Below are positions 1 to 7,799 of a stretch of 64,000 nucleotides of DNA, one piece after another (positions within the stretch are counted from its first letter, which is position 1; every line of letters begins with the position of its first letter). The stretch comes from Actinopolyspora lacussalsi subsp. righensis (GTDB lineage: Bacteria > Actinomycetota > Actinomycetes > Mycobacteriales > Pseudonocardiaceae), in the NCBI RefSeq assembly GCF_900116555.1, contig NZ_FPAT01000004.1, positions 186,001-250,000 of the forward strand. Direction: 5' to 3'. The notes beneath the pieces were generated by a model, which was not told the DNA's origin, made no database searches, and saw only the letters and a program-made list of their open reading frames with translations. The position numbers were made by a program, and so were the translations under genes.

Positions 1-1186
1 ATCGCAGCGTCCGGACGTTCGACACGATCCGCTCAGAACGGTACCGCTTGCCGACCCGCAGCGCTTCCAAGCCGAGTTTGGCGGCTTCGTCCTGATGAGC
101 TGCCCGTGCCAGTAGTAACGCATGCTCGACCTTCGCGAGCGCCTGGGGCTTGGGAGCCGCCATCGACGGAACGACGGCAGCGTAGACACTTCTCGCCGCC
201 GAGACGTCACCGAATTTCGCCAGCGCACTGGACTGATAGCGAGCCACCTTCGCCGCCGTGAAAGCGAACACCCACGGCCATCGGGCCTCGCCGGCATGTC
301 GATCAGCGAGGCGTTCCGCGGTGGTGAGCGCTCCGGTCATCGCCGCTCGATCTCGTAGCGCGCCGAAGGCGACCGCACGCAAGGATGCGAGCCATGCTCG
401 GGCGGCGACCGGGCTACTGTTGTCGAGCTGACGAGCCGCCTTGTCGAGCAGTCGCACACCCTGGTGCGGGTCACCGATCTCGACGGCGAAGTGTCCGAGG
501 CTCCCAATCATGTAGGACACCAACAGGGGATTCCTGGCTGACTCGGCGAATCGGATGCTCTCCTGGTACCGCGCACGCGCGAGGACTGTATCGCCTCGGT
601 CAGCCGCGAGCCACGCTGAGAAACCAGCGACCTCGCTCAGAGCGGCGAATCCACGAGCATCATGCAGCTTGTCCCGAACGACCTGCTTCACCAACCGCAG
701 ATGCCCTTCAACGGCGGGTGCGAGATGCCGCGAAGAGACCGACGCTTCCATGCGCCGATAAGACTCGGTCGGTGCGGATATCGACGCGACGAGCCCGTCG
801 CTCGTGTCCGCCGCCGCACCCGTACCGCGAGTTCGTGCCAGCGCTACGCCGACACCAAGCCCGAGGGTCGTTCCGAGGTAGGTCCTTCTGTCCACGTTCT
901 CAGTGGTACACCCGTTGCCACTTCGCCTGAACCCGAGTTCGAGGTCTGAGTCGGCATTCAGGATGTGCCGTAGTGCTTGCCGATAGCGAGCGGCAGGCCA
1001 ACGGATGACGCCGCGCTCCCACTTGCCGATGTGGTTGGCGTCGACCTCGGTGATCTTCTCCGTCAGCCGGTAGGTCTGGGCGTTCACGGCTTCGGCCAGT
1101 TCCTGGCGGGTCATCGGCTGACCTGGTGATGACGGCGACCCAAGACGTTGTCGTGCAACGCGTAGGGCTTCGTTGGGCTCCGGCAC
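1..1186 (-). CDS. XRE-family regulator with TPR-like C-terminus (partial)
   Basis: The gene reads leftwards from a GTG at 1186 (AGAGGAG just upstream) and runs off the window, so only about 395 codons are visible and the C-terminus is missing. The N-terminus holds the actinomycete HTH signature (MTRQELAEAVN, then VDANHIGKWERGVIRWP), matching the Streptomyces type of XRE regulator with a helical TPR-like domain. The remainder is Ala-rich helical repeats, as expected for such sensors. It diverges from the Cys-rich protein and radical SAM-CYTH gene, so it probably controls them across the 170-bp shared promoter gap. The ligand is unknown. Confidence 0.85.
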   Translation of the reverse strand, partial: MPEPNEALRVARQRLGSPSSPGQPMTRQELAEAVNAQTYRLTEKITEVDANHIGKWERGVIRWPAARYRQALRHILNADSDLELGFRRSGNGCTTENVDRRTYLGTTLGLGVGVALARTRGTGAAADTSDGLVASISAPTESYRRMEASVSSRHLAPAVEGHLRLVKQVVRDKLHDARGFAALSEVAGFSAWLAADRGDTVLARARYQESIRFAESARNPLLVSYMIGSLGHFAVEIGDPHQGVRLLDKAARQLDNSSPVAARAWLASLRAVAFGALRDRAAMTGALTTAERLADRHAGEARWPWVFAFTAAKVARYQSSALAKFGDVSAARSVYAAVVPSMAAPKPQALAKVEHALLLARAAHQDEAAKLGLEALRVGKRYRSERIVSNVRTLR

Positions 1187-1356
1187 ACCTGCTCCTCTGA
1201 TCAGTCCGTTTCTGACAGTAACTGACCGAATACAAGCGGAGAAATTCAACTCTCCCAGAACTCTCCCCTTGCGCTCCCAACTTCGCTCCCTCCCGTCCCG
1301 GGGCGCGACGACGGAGGCTCGTCGTGTCACTGCCAAAACGGTGGAGAGGTCGGACC
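1187..1356. promoter_or_regulatory. divergent promoter region
   Basis: This 170-bp gap separates the leftward XRE gene from the rightward Cys-rich protein. It is lower in GC than its flanks (for example TTTCTGACAGTAACTGACC near 1208) and carries a direct repeat of the type AACTCTCCC around 1249-1266. A divergent promoter with an XRE operator is the likely content; I cannot define the -35/-10 boxes. Confidence 0.4.
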
Positions 1357-1806
1357 ATGCGGACACCCGTATCGATCGCGCTGCCCGCCGCGACCGCGAA
1401 CGTGCGAGCGACCCGTGCAGTAGCGAAACGTCCGTTCGTACGCGAGCAGCGGGCTCCGCGCCGAACGCGGCGCACTACGAGACTCTTCTGGGGGCGACAC
1501 ACCGAAGCGTATCCGGGGTTCACGTACGAACACCCGCACACAGCGCCATCACACGAACGCCGCTGGCGGACCACGCCTCCGAAGGCTCGGACCGAGGACG
1601 GTGCACGCGTCTACGCGGTGGGCCTGCGAGGAGAGTTCGTTCGGCACGAAGTGCCTGAGCGCCCGGTGACGCAGCTCTATGAGGGCCGCGAAGTGGTCAT
1701 CGCCGAGTGCGGCTGCCTCGCCTTCCTGTTGTTCGGTGTTCCTCCCGGCCGTTACGAGCGCTGTCCCAGCTGCCCAATTGATCAGGAGACGTTGCCGCAC
1801 CGGTAA
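1357..1806 (+). CDS. hypothetical protein with C-terminal Cys pairs
   Basis: A 149-residue protein of unknown function. The ATG at 1357 was chosen over one at 1324 because GGAGAGG lies about 10 nt before it. The first third is Arg/Ala-rich. The C-terminal half reads as structured protein and contains ECGC and CPSC about 20 residues apart, a pattern compatible with a small zinc-binding ribbon. It ends 68 bp before the radical SAM-CYTH gene on the same strand and is likely co-transcribed with it. The zinc-site reading is an inference from cysteine spacing only. Confidence 0.6.
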   Translation: MRTPVSIALPAATANVRATRAVAKRPFVREQRAPRRTRRTTRLFWGRHTEAYPGFTYEHPHTAPSHERRWRTTPPKARTEDGARVYAVGLRGEFVRHEVPERPVTQLYEGREVVIAECGCLAFLLFGVPPGRYERCPSCPIDQETLPHR

Positions 1807-1874
1807 CACCGAAGTCGGACCTACTCGACCTGCTCCGCTCCGCCCCACGGGCTGTAATCAACACAGGAGATCGA

Positions 1875-3566
1875 ATGATGTCGGATCTTGCCGCGAACGT
1901 TCCGACCTATGTGAACAAGGATGCGACCTTGCGAATCAAAGTTGTGGACGCGTGCGGGATGACATGCACGTTTTGCCACAACGAGGGCACGCCAGTGGTG
2001 GCTGACAATCGGCGCCGAGCGTCGGGGGAGTTCGTCACCGCGGGCAAGTCGGGGCGTGTGTCCATCTACGCGGCGAGTAACGGGGCGAATTTCTTGCCCA
2101 CGACAGTTGAACCGAATAAGGAATACCAACGTGCGCTTCGTGCGCTGCGTGGACTCGGACTGAGCGAGTTGCACATCACGGGAGGCGAACCCACCCTGCA
2201 CCCCCGGTTGGCAGAGGTCGTGCGCCTCGCTCGCGACGCCGGGTATCGAGTGCGCATGACCTCGAACGGCGAGAACGGCGCCGAGGTGCTCGGGGCGTGC
2301 GCTCGCGCTGGGCTCGATCACGTGAACTTCTCGGTGTTCGGCACCACGGCGACCGAACTCGCTCGAGTACAGAGCACGCGGTTTCAGGACACTGCGCGGG
2401 CCGAGAAGAAGATCGAGGCACTGCGTGCTTCCATCGCGGCTTGCGAACGACACGGCATCGGAGCACGGGCGAACATCGTCGTGCTCGACCACACGCACGT
2501 CGAACGGGTCCACCTGTTGCTCGACGAGTACTCATCGGCGATCTCGGTACGCCTGTTGAACAGCCTCGACCACGGGACGGCCTCCGTCGACGCGATCGAG
2601 CGCGTCCTCACCGAGCGAGGCGCGGTCGCCGTAGCGGACCACGTAACGGCGGGCGTCTCCGGTGCACGGACCGAGTACCGCATGGCTGACGGTCGGCACA
2701 TCTCGTTCAAGCGGCTGCGTCCCACACGCTTGCCGGACACGTGCGCCGGGTGCCGGTTCAACAACGGCACCGACTGCCAGGAGGGCTTCTACGGCCTGCG
2801 CCTGTACCGAGCTCGCGATGGCCGGTGGATGGTCGGCGTCTGCATCCAACGGATGGACCTGTGCCAACCTCTCGACGAGTTCCTGTCGGGGCAGCTCGCC
2901 AGCGAGGTCGTACGGTTCCGCGAAGCGGAGTACGCCCGGCTCGCTCGGCACGCTACTTCCCCGACTCAGCACGCGCCGCACTCCTCACAGCAACGAAGGG
3001 ATCATCACGTCATGGCGATCGAGCACGAGGCGAAAGTACTGGAGATCGATCCGGACGAGTTCGAACACCGCGTCGTCGCACTCGGCGGACGCAGGATCGA
3101 CAAGGCATGGCAACGCCGCTACGTCTACGACATCGTCACGGGAGATCAATCGCGGTGGGTTCGCCTGCGAGACACGGGTGGCGAGACCACGCTCACGATC
3201 AAGGAGATCGCCGACGACGGCATAAGCGGCACCACCGAAACCGAGGTCGCGGTCTCGGACTTCGAGACGACCAACGTCCTGCTCGACAAGCTGGGTTACC
3301 GCCCGAAGGCGTACCAGGAGAATACGCGGGTACGGTTCGAGCTCGACGGCGCCGAGGTCACCATCGACGCATGGCCGCACATACCGCCGTATGCCGAGAT
3401 CGAGGCCGACAGCACATCGGCGGTGCTCGCGGTCGCCGACCGGCTCGGGTACGCCGAGCAAGATCTCACCGGCGAGAACACGACCAAGATCTATGCCCGG
3501 TACGGCATCGACCTCGGTTCGATCAGCCACCTGGCGTTCACTGCGGACGCCAACGTGAACCGGTAA
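1875..3566 (+). CDS. MoaA-like radical SAM protein fused to a CYTH domain
   Basis: 563 residues from an ATG preceded by AGGAG. Residues 20-340 form a radical SAM domain: the cluster motif C27xxxC31xxC34 (ACGMTCTFC), the SAM motif GGEP at 103-106, and a C-terminal cysteine set (C290, C293, C301, C323, C330) resembling the auxiliary-cluster region of MoaA/SPASM enzymes. Residues about 380-560 form a CYTH triphosphate-tunnel domain opening with the diagnostic ExExK motif (E383, E385, K387), as in class IV adenylate cyclases and triphosphatases. An in-frame ATG at 3012 with GAAGGGA upstream could also give a free CYTH protein. MoaA acts on GTP and CYTH enzymes on triphosphates, so a nucleotide-type substrate is plausible but unproven. 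Confidence 0.8.
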   Translation: MMSDLAANVPTYVNKDATLRIKVVDACGMTCTFCHNEGTPVVADNRRRASGEFVTAGKSGRVSIYAASNGANFLPTTVEPNKEYQRALRALRGLGLSELHITGGEPTLHPRLAEVVRLARDAGYRVRMTSNGENGAEVLGACARAGLDHVNFSVFGTTATELARVQSTRFQDTARAEKKIEALRASIAACERHGIGARANIVVLDHTHVERVHLLLDEYSSAISVRLLNSLDHGTASVDAIERVLTERGAVAVADHVTAGVSGARTEYRMADGRHISFKRLRPTRLPDTCAGCRFNNGTDCQEGFYGLRLYRARDGRWMVGVCIQRMDLCQPLDEFLSGQLASEVVRFREAEYARLARHATSPTQHAPHSSQQRRDHHVMAIEHEAKVLEIDPDEFEHRVVALGGRRIDKAWQRRYVYDIVTGDQSRWVRLRDTGGETTLTIKEIADDGISGTTETEVAVSDFETTNVLLDKLGYRPKAYQENTRVRFELDGAEVTIDAWPHIPPYAEIEADSTSAVLAVADRLGYAEQDLTGENTTKIYARYGIDLGSISHLAFTADANVNR

Positions 3567-3653
3567 GGCAACTTCGAGTGCACGAGCGACGTGCCCTTCC
3601 CTTCGCGGAGTGTCCAGAACTCGTCGCTTTGAACAAACGAGCGGAGGAGGACT

Positions 3654-3708
3654 GAACGAAGTGGTTCTCACAGCGCGCTCACGCCGTTAGAATCCCAGCG
3701 CAGTGAGT
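3654..3708 (+). promoter_or_regulatory. CRISPR leader 1
   Basis: A 55-nt AT-richer block directly before the first repeat. Its core (GAAGTGGTTCTCACAGCG, then AATCCCAGCG and AGTGAGT) recurs at the same distance before the three other arrays. It fixes the direction of array growth and transcription as rightward. Confidence 0.85.
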
Positions 3709-3798
3709 GTAGGCCCCGCGCACGCGGGGATGGACCCAGCGTGTCGATCTCGCTGACACGCCGCAGCAGCGTAGGCCCCGCGCACGCGGGGATGGACT
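3709..3798 (+). CRISPR. CRISPR array 1 (2 repeats, 1 spacer)
   Basis: Two 28-nt repeats start at 3709 and 3771. The repeat is built on the palindrome CCCCGCGCACGCGGGG followed by ATGGACC, the type I-E repeat pattern of actinobacteria. The single spacer is 34 nt, one longer than the 33 nt of the other arrays, and the second repeat has a changed last base, as expected for a leader-distal terminal repeat. Confidence 0.9.
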
Positions 3799-4115
3799 CC
3801 TCGACGCCCGTAGAGGAGGGATTCCTGCCCCCGTCGCGCACGGCACCTTGCCCTCGGTTGCGCCGCTCAGGAGTTCACCGATGGCAGTGTCGCAGAGCGT
3901 GCGAGCAACGGCGGCCCATTCGATCGGCTGCGCGAGCGAACCGCCGGGTTCCGTACGGCCGACGAGGCCCACACCCGGTGGGGCGCCACCTGGAACAGTC
4001 CGCCTCCGCACCGCGACTACGCTTCGCGCTCGGCCATACCGCCGAGGTGCCATTCCCGATTTTTTGGATTATTCTCGGGATCGAAAGGTGTTGGTTCGGC
4101 TGTGGGAGGTGTGCC
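3799..4115. other. gap between array 1 and antitoxin-like gene
   Basis: I see no supported gene here. A leftward reading frame (about 3800-4053) has some protein-like composition but no convincing start or family and may be a remnant. Just before 4100 lies an AT-rich patch (TTTTTTGGATTATTCTC, about 4071-4087) that probably contains the promoter of the gene at 4116. Confidence 0.4.
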
Positions 4116-4568
4116 GTGACCACGACCAAACAGCGTGAGCGCGACGAGCTCTTCGACCAGTTCCAGCGGGTCGAGGAGCTCGAGGAGGTCGCCGAACAGG
4201 CCTCGGCGCAGCTGGACCCCACCCAGCTCGAACGCTTGCGCTCCGTGGCACGACGCACGCTCGCGGGCATCAAGCCGGTTCGTGTCTCCCTGGCCAGTGA
4301 GCTGCTCGACCTCGACGAGAAAACGATCAGGAGTTGGACCGAGGAAGGTGTGCTCACCGAGGCCGACACGGCCAGCACCCGGCGACTGCTGGACCCCGAA
4401 CGGCTGCACGAGGTGCTGCACATCGTGCGCGAGTTGCGCGCCAACGGCAAACGAGCGGATCTGCTCGACGCGGTGTGGTGGAAGCTCAGCGACCAGGCCG
4501 TCCTCGACCGGGAGGACCTGGCCGACAGCCTGGCGGAGATGCGTCGCGGCGACGCGCACAAAGTATGA
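4116..4568 (+). CDS. HTH protein, probable antitoxin
   Basis: 150 residues from a GTG with GGGAGGT 6 nt upstream. The N-terminal half is acidic and helical (about residues 5-30, coiled-coil-like). The middle carries a helix-turn-helix-like stretch (ASELLDLDEKTIRSWTEEGV) similar in style to MerR/excisionase DNA-binding helices, and the C-terminus is helical. It lies 45 bp upstream of a frameshifted toxin-like gene, in the antitoxin-first order typical of type II toxin-antitoxin pairs. Antitoxin function is inferred from order and the DNA-binding fold; I do not recognise a named family. Confidence 0.6.
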   Translation: MTTTKQRERDELFDQFQRVEELEEVAEQASAQLDPTQLERLRSVARRTLAGIKPVRVSLASELLDLDEKTIRSWTEEGVLTEADTASTRRLLDPERLHEVLHIVRELRANGKRADLLDAVWWKLSDQAVLDREDLADSLAEMRRGDAHKV

Positions 4569-4613
4569 CCGACAGTTATCAATTACTACCGGTGGTGTTG
4601 AGATCATCACCGC

Positions 4614-5049
4614 GTGACCGTTGACGTCGAAATCACCAGCATTGCTCAGCAGCGGCGAAAGGTGCTTCGCAACAAACACGCGAAACACTTCGAGCAGTGG
4701 TTGGAGGAGCTCAAACGGGACGGTTGCCGTGCGCTCCAGTACCGCTTGACCGGCGATCTCGTCGAACGAGTCTGCGTACGACACCTCACCGGCCCGCTGC
4801 GCGTGATCGTCGCGTTCCACAACGCCGAACACGCCACCATCGTTCTCAATCGGTCCCCACGACGACAGCGACCCCGGCATCGACGTCTACCGGCACCTGT
4901 ACTCCCTGGCCGGGATCGAAACCCCGTCCGCGCGGACGCGGACGAAACCACCCTGCTGCGACGAAGAAGGGCACCCACCCTCGGACGACGAGGAGATCAT
5001 CGACCTGGTCCAGCGGGCCCAACGTCTACGACGTCGACGCACAAGCTGA
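4614..5049 (+). pseudogene. frameshifted toxin-like gene
   Basis: The frame opening with GTG at 4614 encodes a basic HigB/RelE-like start (QQRRKVLRNKHAKHFEQWL, then LTGPLRVIVAFHNAEHATIV). It loses protein character at about 4848. Stepping one base (CTC A ATC GGT) at 4848 restores a plausible continuation, HDDSDPGIDVYRHLYSLAG and DDEEIIDLVQRAQRLRRRR, ending at TGA 5047-5049. The joined product would be about 144 residues, in the size range of this toxin type. The frame change suggests an inactivated toxin beside an intact antitoxin, although a sequencing error would look the same. Confidence 0.6.
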
Positions 5050-5086
5050 TCCCTCGAAGTGGCACATCGGAGGAGGGTCTCCGCTC

Positions 5087-5503
5087 ATGCTGTTCGTGCC
5101 CGTCGCTCGCCCACGCATGCGCGGGGTGGCCCCCGACTGGCAACGGATGTGGTCAGAGGATGTGGAACGGCGTGGCTCGGCGGATCACGGTTCGGAGAAA
5201 CCGCCCTCCCTCGCTGGCCGGGCACTGCCTGCCGACGATAAGTCCGAAGAATGCGTCGATGACGGACACAACGCAGACGAACCAACCAACGACCAGCTGC
5301 ACGGGCACGTACGGATGGCTCACTCCAGCCAAGGGAAGAGCCGAGGCCGTGCTAGACGAGCGATGTGCCGTCCCTGTCGCGGAGCGCCAGTGAGCTCTTC
5401 CTCACCACCACTGAGAGACTCCGGGAGACAGTGGTGTCCCTCGTCCAGCGCTACGATTCAATCCTGCACATCAATCCACAATGGTCATGCGATGACTTGG
5501 TGA
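5087..5503 (+). CDS. doubtful hypothetical ORF
   Basis: A 138-codon frame from ATG 5087 with GGAGGAGGG about 10 nt upstream. The product begins MLFVPVARPRMRGVAPDWQ and becomes low-complexity and Ser/Arg-rich. I recognise no family. The rest of the 5050-5583 gap holds no better gene. It may be a decayed coding region attached to the neighbouring toxin-like pseudogene. Confidence 0.25.
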   Translation: MLFVPVARPRMRGVAPDWQRMWSEDVERRGSADHGSEKPPSLAGRALPADDKSEECVDDGHNADEPTNDQLHGHVRMAHSSQGKSRGRARRAMCRPCRGAPVSSSSPPLRDSGRQWCPSSSATIQSCTSIHNGHAMTW

Positions 5504-5524
5504 GCACCCCCGCTTCGGGGTGCT
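5503..5524. terminator. GC-rich hairpin before array 2 leader
   Basis: AGCACCCC and GGGGTGCT form an 8-bp perfect stem around CGCTTC. It lies 60 bp before the leader of array 2 and could insulate the array from upstream transcription. Confidence 0.55.
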
Positions 5525-5583
5525 GGAACAAGCCCGGAAACACACGATCGTGCTTCGTCACCACGAACATGGGCAGGAGGACA

Positions 5584-5638
5584 GAACGAAGTGGTTCTCA
5601 CAGCGCATTCGCACCGCTAGAATCCCAGCGCAGTGAGT
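5584..5638 (+). promoter_or_regulatory. CRISPR leader 2
   Basis: Same 55-nt leader as at 3654, with GAAGTGGTTCTCACAGCG and AATCCCAGCG in identical spacing to the first repeat. It is almost identical to leader 1 (AGGAGGAC also precedes both). Confidence 0.85.
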
Positions 5639-6276
5639 GTAGGCCCCGCGCACGCGGGGATGGACCCCGAGCGCGCCGAACTCGGCCAACTCGGGCGGCG
5701 TAGGCCCCGCGCACGCGGGGATGGACCCTAATAACGTCCGCACCCTGGATCTCCTTACCAGTAGGCCCCGCGCACGCGGGGATGGACCGTCGTGCAGACC
5801 ATAGAGCCACTGGCACGTGTCGTAGGCCCCGCGCACGCGGGGATGGACCTGGGCTAATGAGGCTGGATATCTCACTGGAGGGGTAGGCCCCGCGCACGCG
5901 GGGATGGACCCGCCTGCCTGTAGCAGGTCCGCAGCCAGGACAGGTAGGCCCCGCGCACGCGGGGATGGACCTCGATGCGGCCACAGGTGGCGGCGTCTCC
6001 GGCAGTAGGCCCCGCGCACGCGGGGATGGACCCCGCGAACGGCCCGTCATGGTCGATGTCGTGGCGTAGGCCCCGCGCACGCGGGGATGGACCGTCCGCC
6101 CCGGTCGAATCGAACTCGTCGCAGGGGTAGGCCCCGCGCACGCGGGGATAGACCCAGCACCAGCCCCAGCGCCGGGTCGGCTCCGTAGTAGGCCCCGCGC
6201 ACGCGGGGATAGACCCAGTAGGAACACTGTTTGCGACAGAAACCCGAGGTAGGCCCCGCACGCGCGGGGATGAACC
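5639..6276 (+). CRISPR. CRISPR array 2 (11 repeats, 10 spacers)
   Basis: Repeats of 28 nt start at 5639, 5700, 5761, 5822, 5883, 5944, 6005, 6066, 6127, 6188 and 6249 with an exact 61-nt period, so all ten spacers are 33 nt. The first eight repeats are identical. The repeats at 6127 and 6188 share a change (GGGATAGACC), and the last one at 6249 is scrambled in the palindrome and ends GATGAACC. Decay at the leader-distal end agrees with the leader being on the left. Confidence 0.97.
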
Positions 6277-6366
6277 TGTCGCCCCTGCCGCAGCCGCTTG
6301 ACCACGAACCCCACCGTCGCCGTCGGCGCTCACCGCGAATCCGGGGCGAAGAAGACCGGCAGCCGG

Positions 6367-7593
6367 TCAGTCGGGCAGCACCTCGCGCATGACCCGGATT
6401 GTGTTGCCGCCCATGATCGCGGCGATGTCGGCCTCGGAATGCCCCCGTTCACGCAGTTCCCGCGTGATCACCGCGATGTCGCTGGTGTCCCAGCCGACCG
6501 TCGTCGACCCGTCGTAGTCGCTGCCCAGCGCGGCCGTCTCGATGCCGCCGACGTCGATGACGTGCTCGATGGCGTCGACGACTGCGGCGGGAGTGGTGTC
6601 GCAGACGGCGGCGTCCCAGTAGCCGATGCCGACGACTCCGCCGGTACGCGCCACGCCGCGGATCTCCTCGTCGGTCAGGTTGCGGTTGACATCGCAGGTG
6701 GCCTGCACACCGCCGTGGCTGTACACCACCGGTTTCGTGGCACGGTCGAGCATCTCGGCCACCGCGCGGTGACTGGAATGTGCGATGTCGACGATGACCC
6801 CCCGCTGCTCCAGCTCGTCGAACACCCGGCGGCCCAGGTCGGTGAGTCCGCCCTTGTCGATACCGTGCATCGAGCCGACGACCTCGTTGTCGAAGAAGTG
6901 GGCGAAGCTCGCCATCCGCATGCCGGCGTCGAACAGCACCTCGACGTTGCCCTGCTCGCCCTCGAGGTTGTGCAGCCCCTCCACGGAGAAGAGCGCGCCG
7001 GTGACCCGCTCACCGGCTTCACGGGCGGCGACCAGCTCGTCGAGGTCGGCTCGGGTGCGGATCCGCACCAGGCGACCGTCGGAACGCGCGGCCGCGTCGC
7101 TGAGCTTCTCGGCGTGGTAGAGCGACCGTTCGAGCAGCGAGGTCCACGTCGCCGGTGGCTGCAGCTGGGCGATGGACAGCAGTGTGATGTTGTCGGTGTC
7201 GGCGGAGTTGGATTCGTAGTTCTGGCCCCTCGGGGACTTCGACACCGACGAGAACACCTGGAGGCCCACGTTGCCCTCCTCGAGCCGAGGCAGGTCGACG
7301 TGCCCTCGGTCGGAGCGCTCGAGCGGGTCACGGTCCCACATCAGCGTGTCGGCGTGCATGTCCACGATCGGCAGCGAGTCGTGCAGCTCCCGCGTGGACG
7401 CGTCGACCGAGGGAAGGCGGGTGTCGACGACCTGGTTCATGCGGCGCTCGACGATCCCGGGCGCGAACACGAAGAACGCGATCACCGCGAGCACCACGAA
7501 GAACGAGCCAGCACTGACGGTCCACCGCAGCCACCCGCGCTTGATCCGAGCCACGAACGCGAACCGTAGCGCTTTCACCGATCCGTGGTCCAT
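6367..7593 (-). CDS. membrane dipeptidase (peptidase family M19)
   Basis: 408 residues if started at ATG 7593; a GTG at 7578 is an alternative. An N-terminal transmembrane anchor (WLRWTVSAGSFFVVLAVIAF) precedes a renal-dipeptidase-type catalytic domain. Visible metal-site motifs are DMHADTLMW (HxD), VEGLHNLEGE, IVDIAHSSH, VVYSHGG and LGSDYDG. The family hydrolyses dipeptides, often with a D-residue, using a binuclear zinc site; here the enzyme would sit on the outer face of the membrane. It stands alone between array 2 and the Rrf2 gene. Its ATG lies inside a CRISPR-repeat-like palindrome. Confidence 0.9.
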   Translation of the reverse strand: MDHGSVKALRFAFVARIKRGWLRWTVSAGSFFVVLAVIAFFVFAPGIVERRMNQVVDTRLPSVDASTRELHDSLPIVDMHADTLMWDRDPLERSDRGHVDLPRLEEGNVGLQVFSSVSKSPRGQNYESNSADTDNITLLSIAQLQPPATWTSLLERSLYHAEKLSDAAARSDGRLVRIRTRADLDELVAAREAGERVTGALFSVEGLHNLEGEQGNVEVLFDAGMRMASFAHFFDNEVVGSMHGIDKGGLTDLGRRVFDELEQRGVIVDIAHSSHRAVAEMLDRATKPVVYSHGGVQATCDVNRNLTDEEIRGVARTGGVVGIGYWDAAVCDTTPAAVVDAIEHVIDVGGIETAALGSDYDGSTTVGWDTSDIAVITRELRERGHSEADIAAIMGGNTIRVMREVLPD

Positions 7594-7616
7594 CCCCGCG
7601 CACGCTGGGATCGGCC
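7587..7616. repeat. solitary CRISPR-repeat-like palindrome
   Basis: The sequence CATCCCCGCGCACGCTGGGA lies here, matching the repeat core CCCCGCGCACGCGGGGAT at all but one base. About 20 of 28 positions agree with the array repeat. It overlaps the dipeptidase start and has no leader or second repeat. It may be a stray repeat or a chance GC palindrome. Confidence 0.5.
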
Positions 7617-7750
7617 CGGCTCGGCTGTGCACTGGTGACCAGGAATGACACCTCCGAAGCAGCGACGGGCCGGGCGATGCTCTCGACCGTGGCCGGGGCA
7701 CACCCGGCCCGACCAAGGGCTGCCCTCCGTGGGACTTGCCGCATGCCGTT

Positions 7751-7767
7751 GTAACGATTAGTGTTAC
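7751..7767. promoter_or_regulatory. GTAAC-N7-GTTAC operator (Rrf2 gene)
   Basis: GTAACGATTAGTGTTAC, an inverted repeat 33 bp before the Rrf2-type start. The same GTAAC-N7-GTTAC arrangement occurs before the adjacent SDR gene at 8294. This is most likely the binding site of the Rrf2 regulator itself. Confidence 0.75.
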
Positions 7768-7799
7768 GACTAGGATCGAGCGGAGAGGTGGAGACCGAC

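Noticed and set aside
385-949. Rightward frames opposite the XRE-TPR gene
   Set aside because: They are antisense to a well-supported gene and show Arg/Pro-rich shadow composition.
3679-4053. Leftward frame between array 1 and the antitoxin gene
   Set aside because: Part has protein-like composition, but its end runs through CRISPR repeats and no start or family is evident. A remnant is possible.
5558-6333. Long reading frames across CRISPR array 2 with repeated SIPACAGPT peptides
   Set aside because: The peptides are translations of the palindromic CRISPR repeats in the reverse frame. The period matches the repeat unit exactly and there is no ribosome site or family signature.
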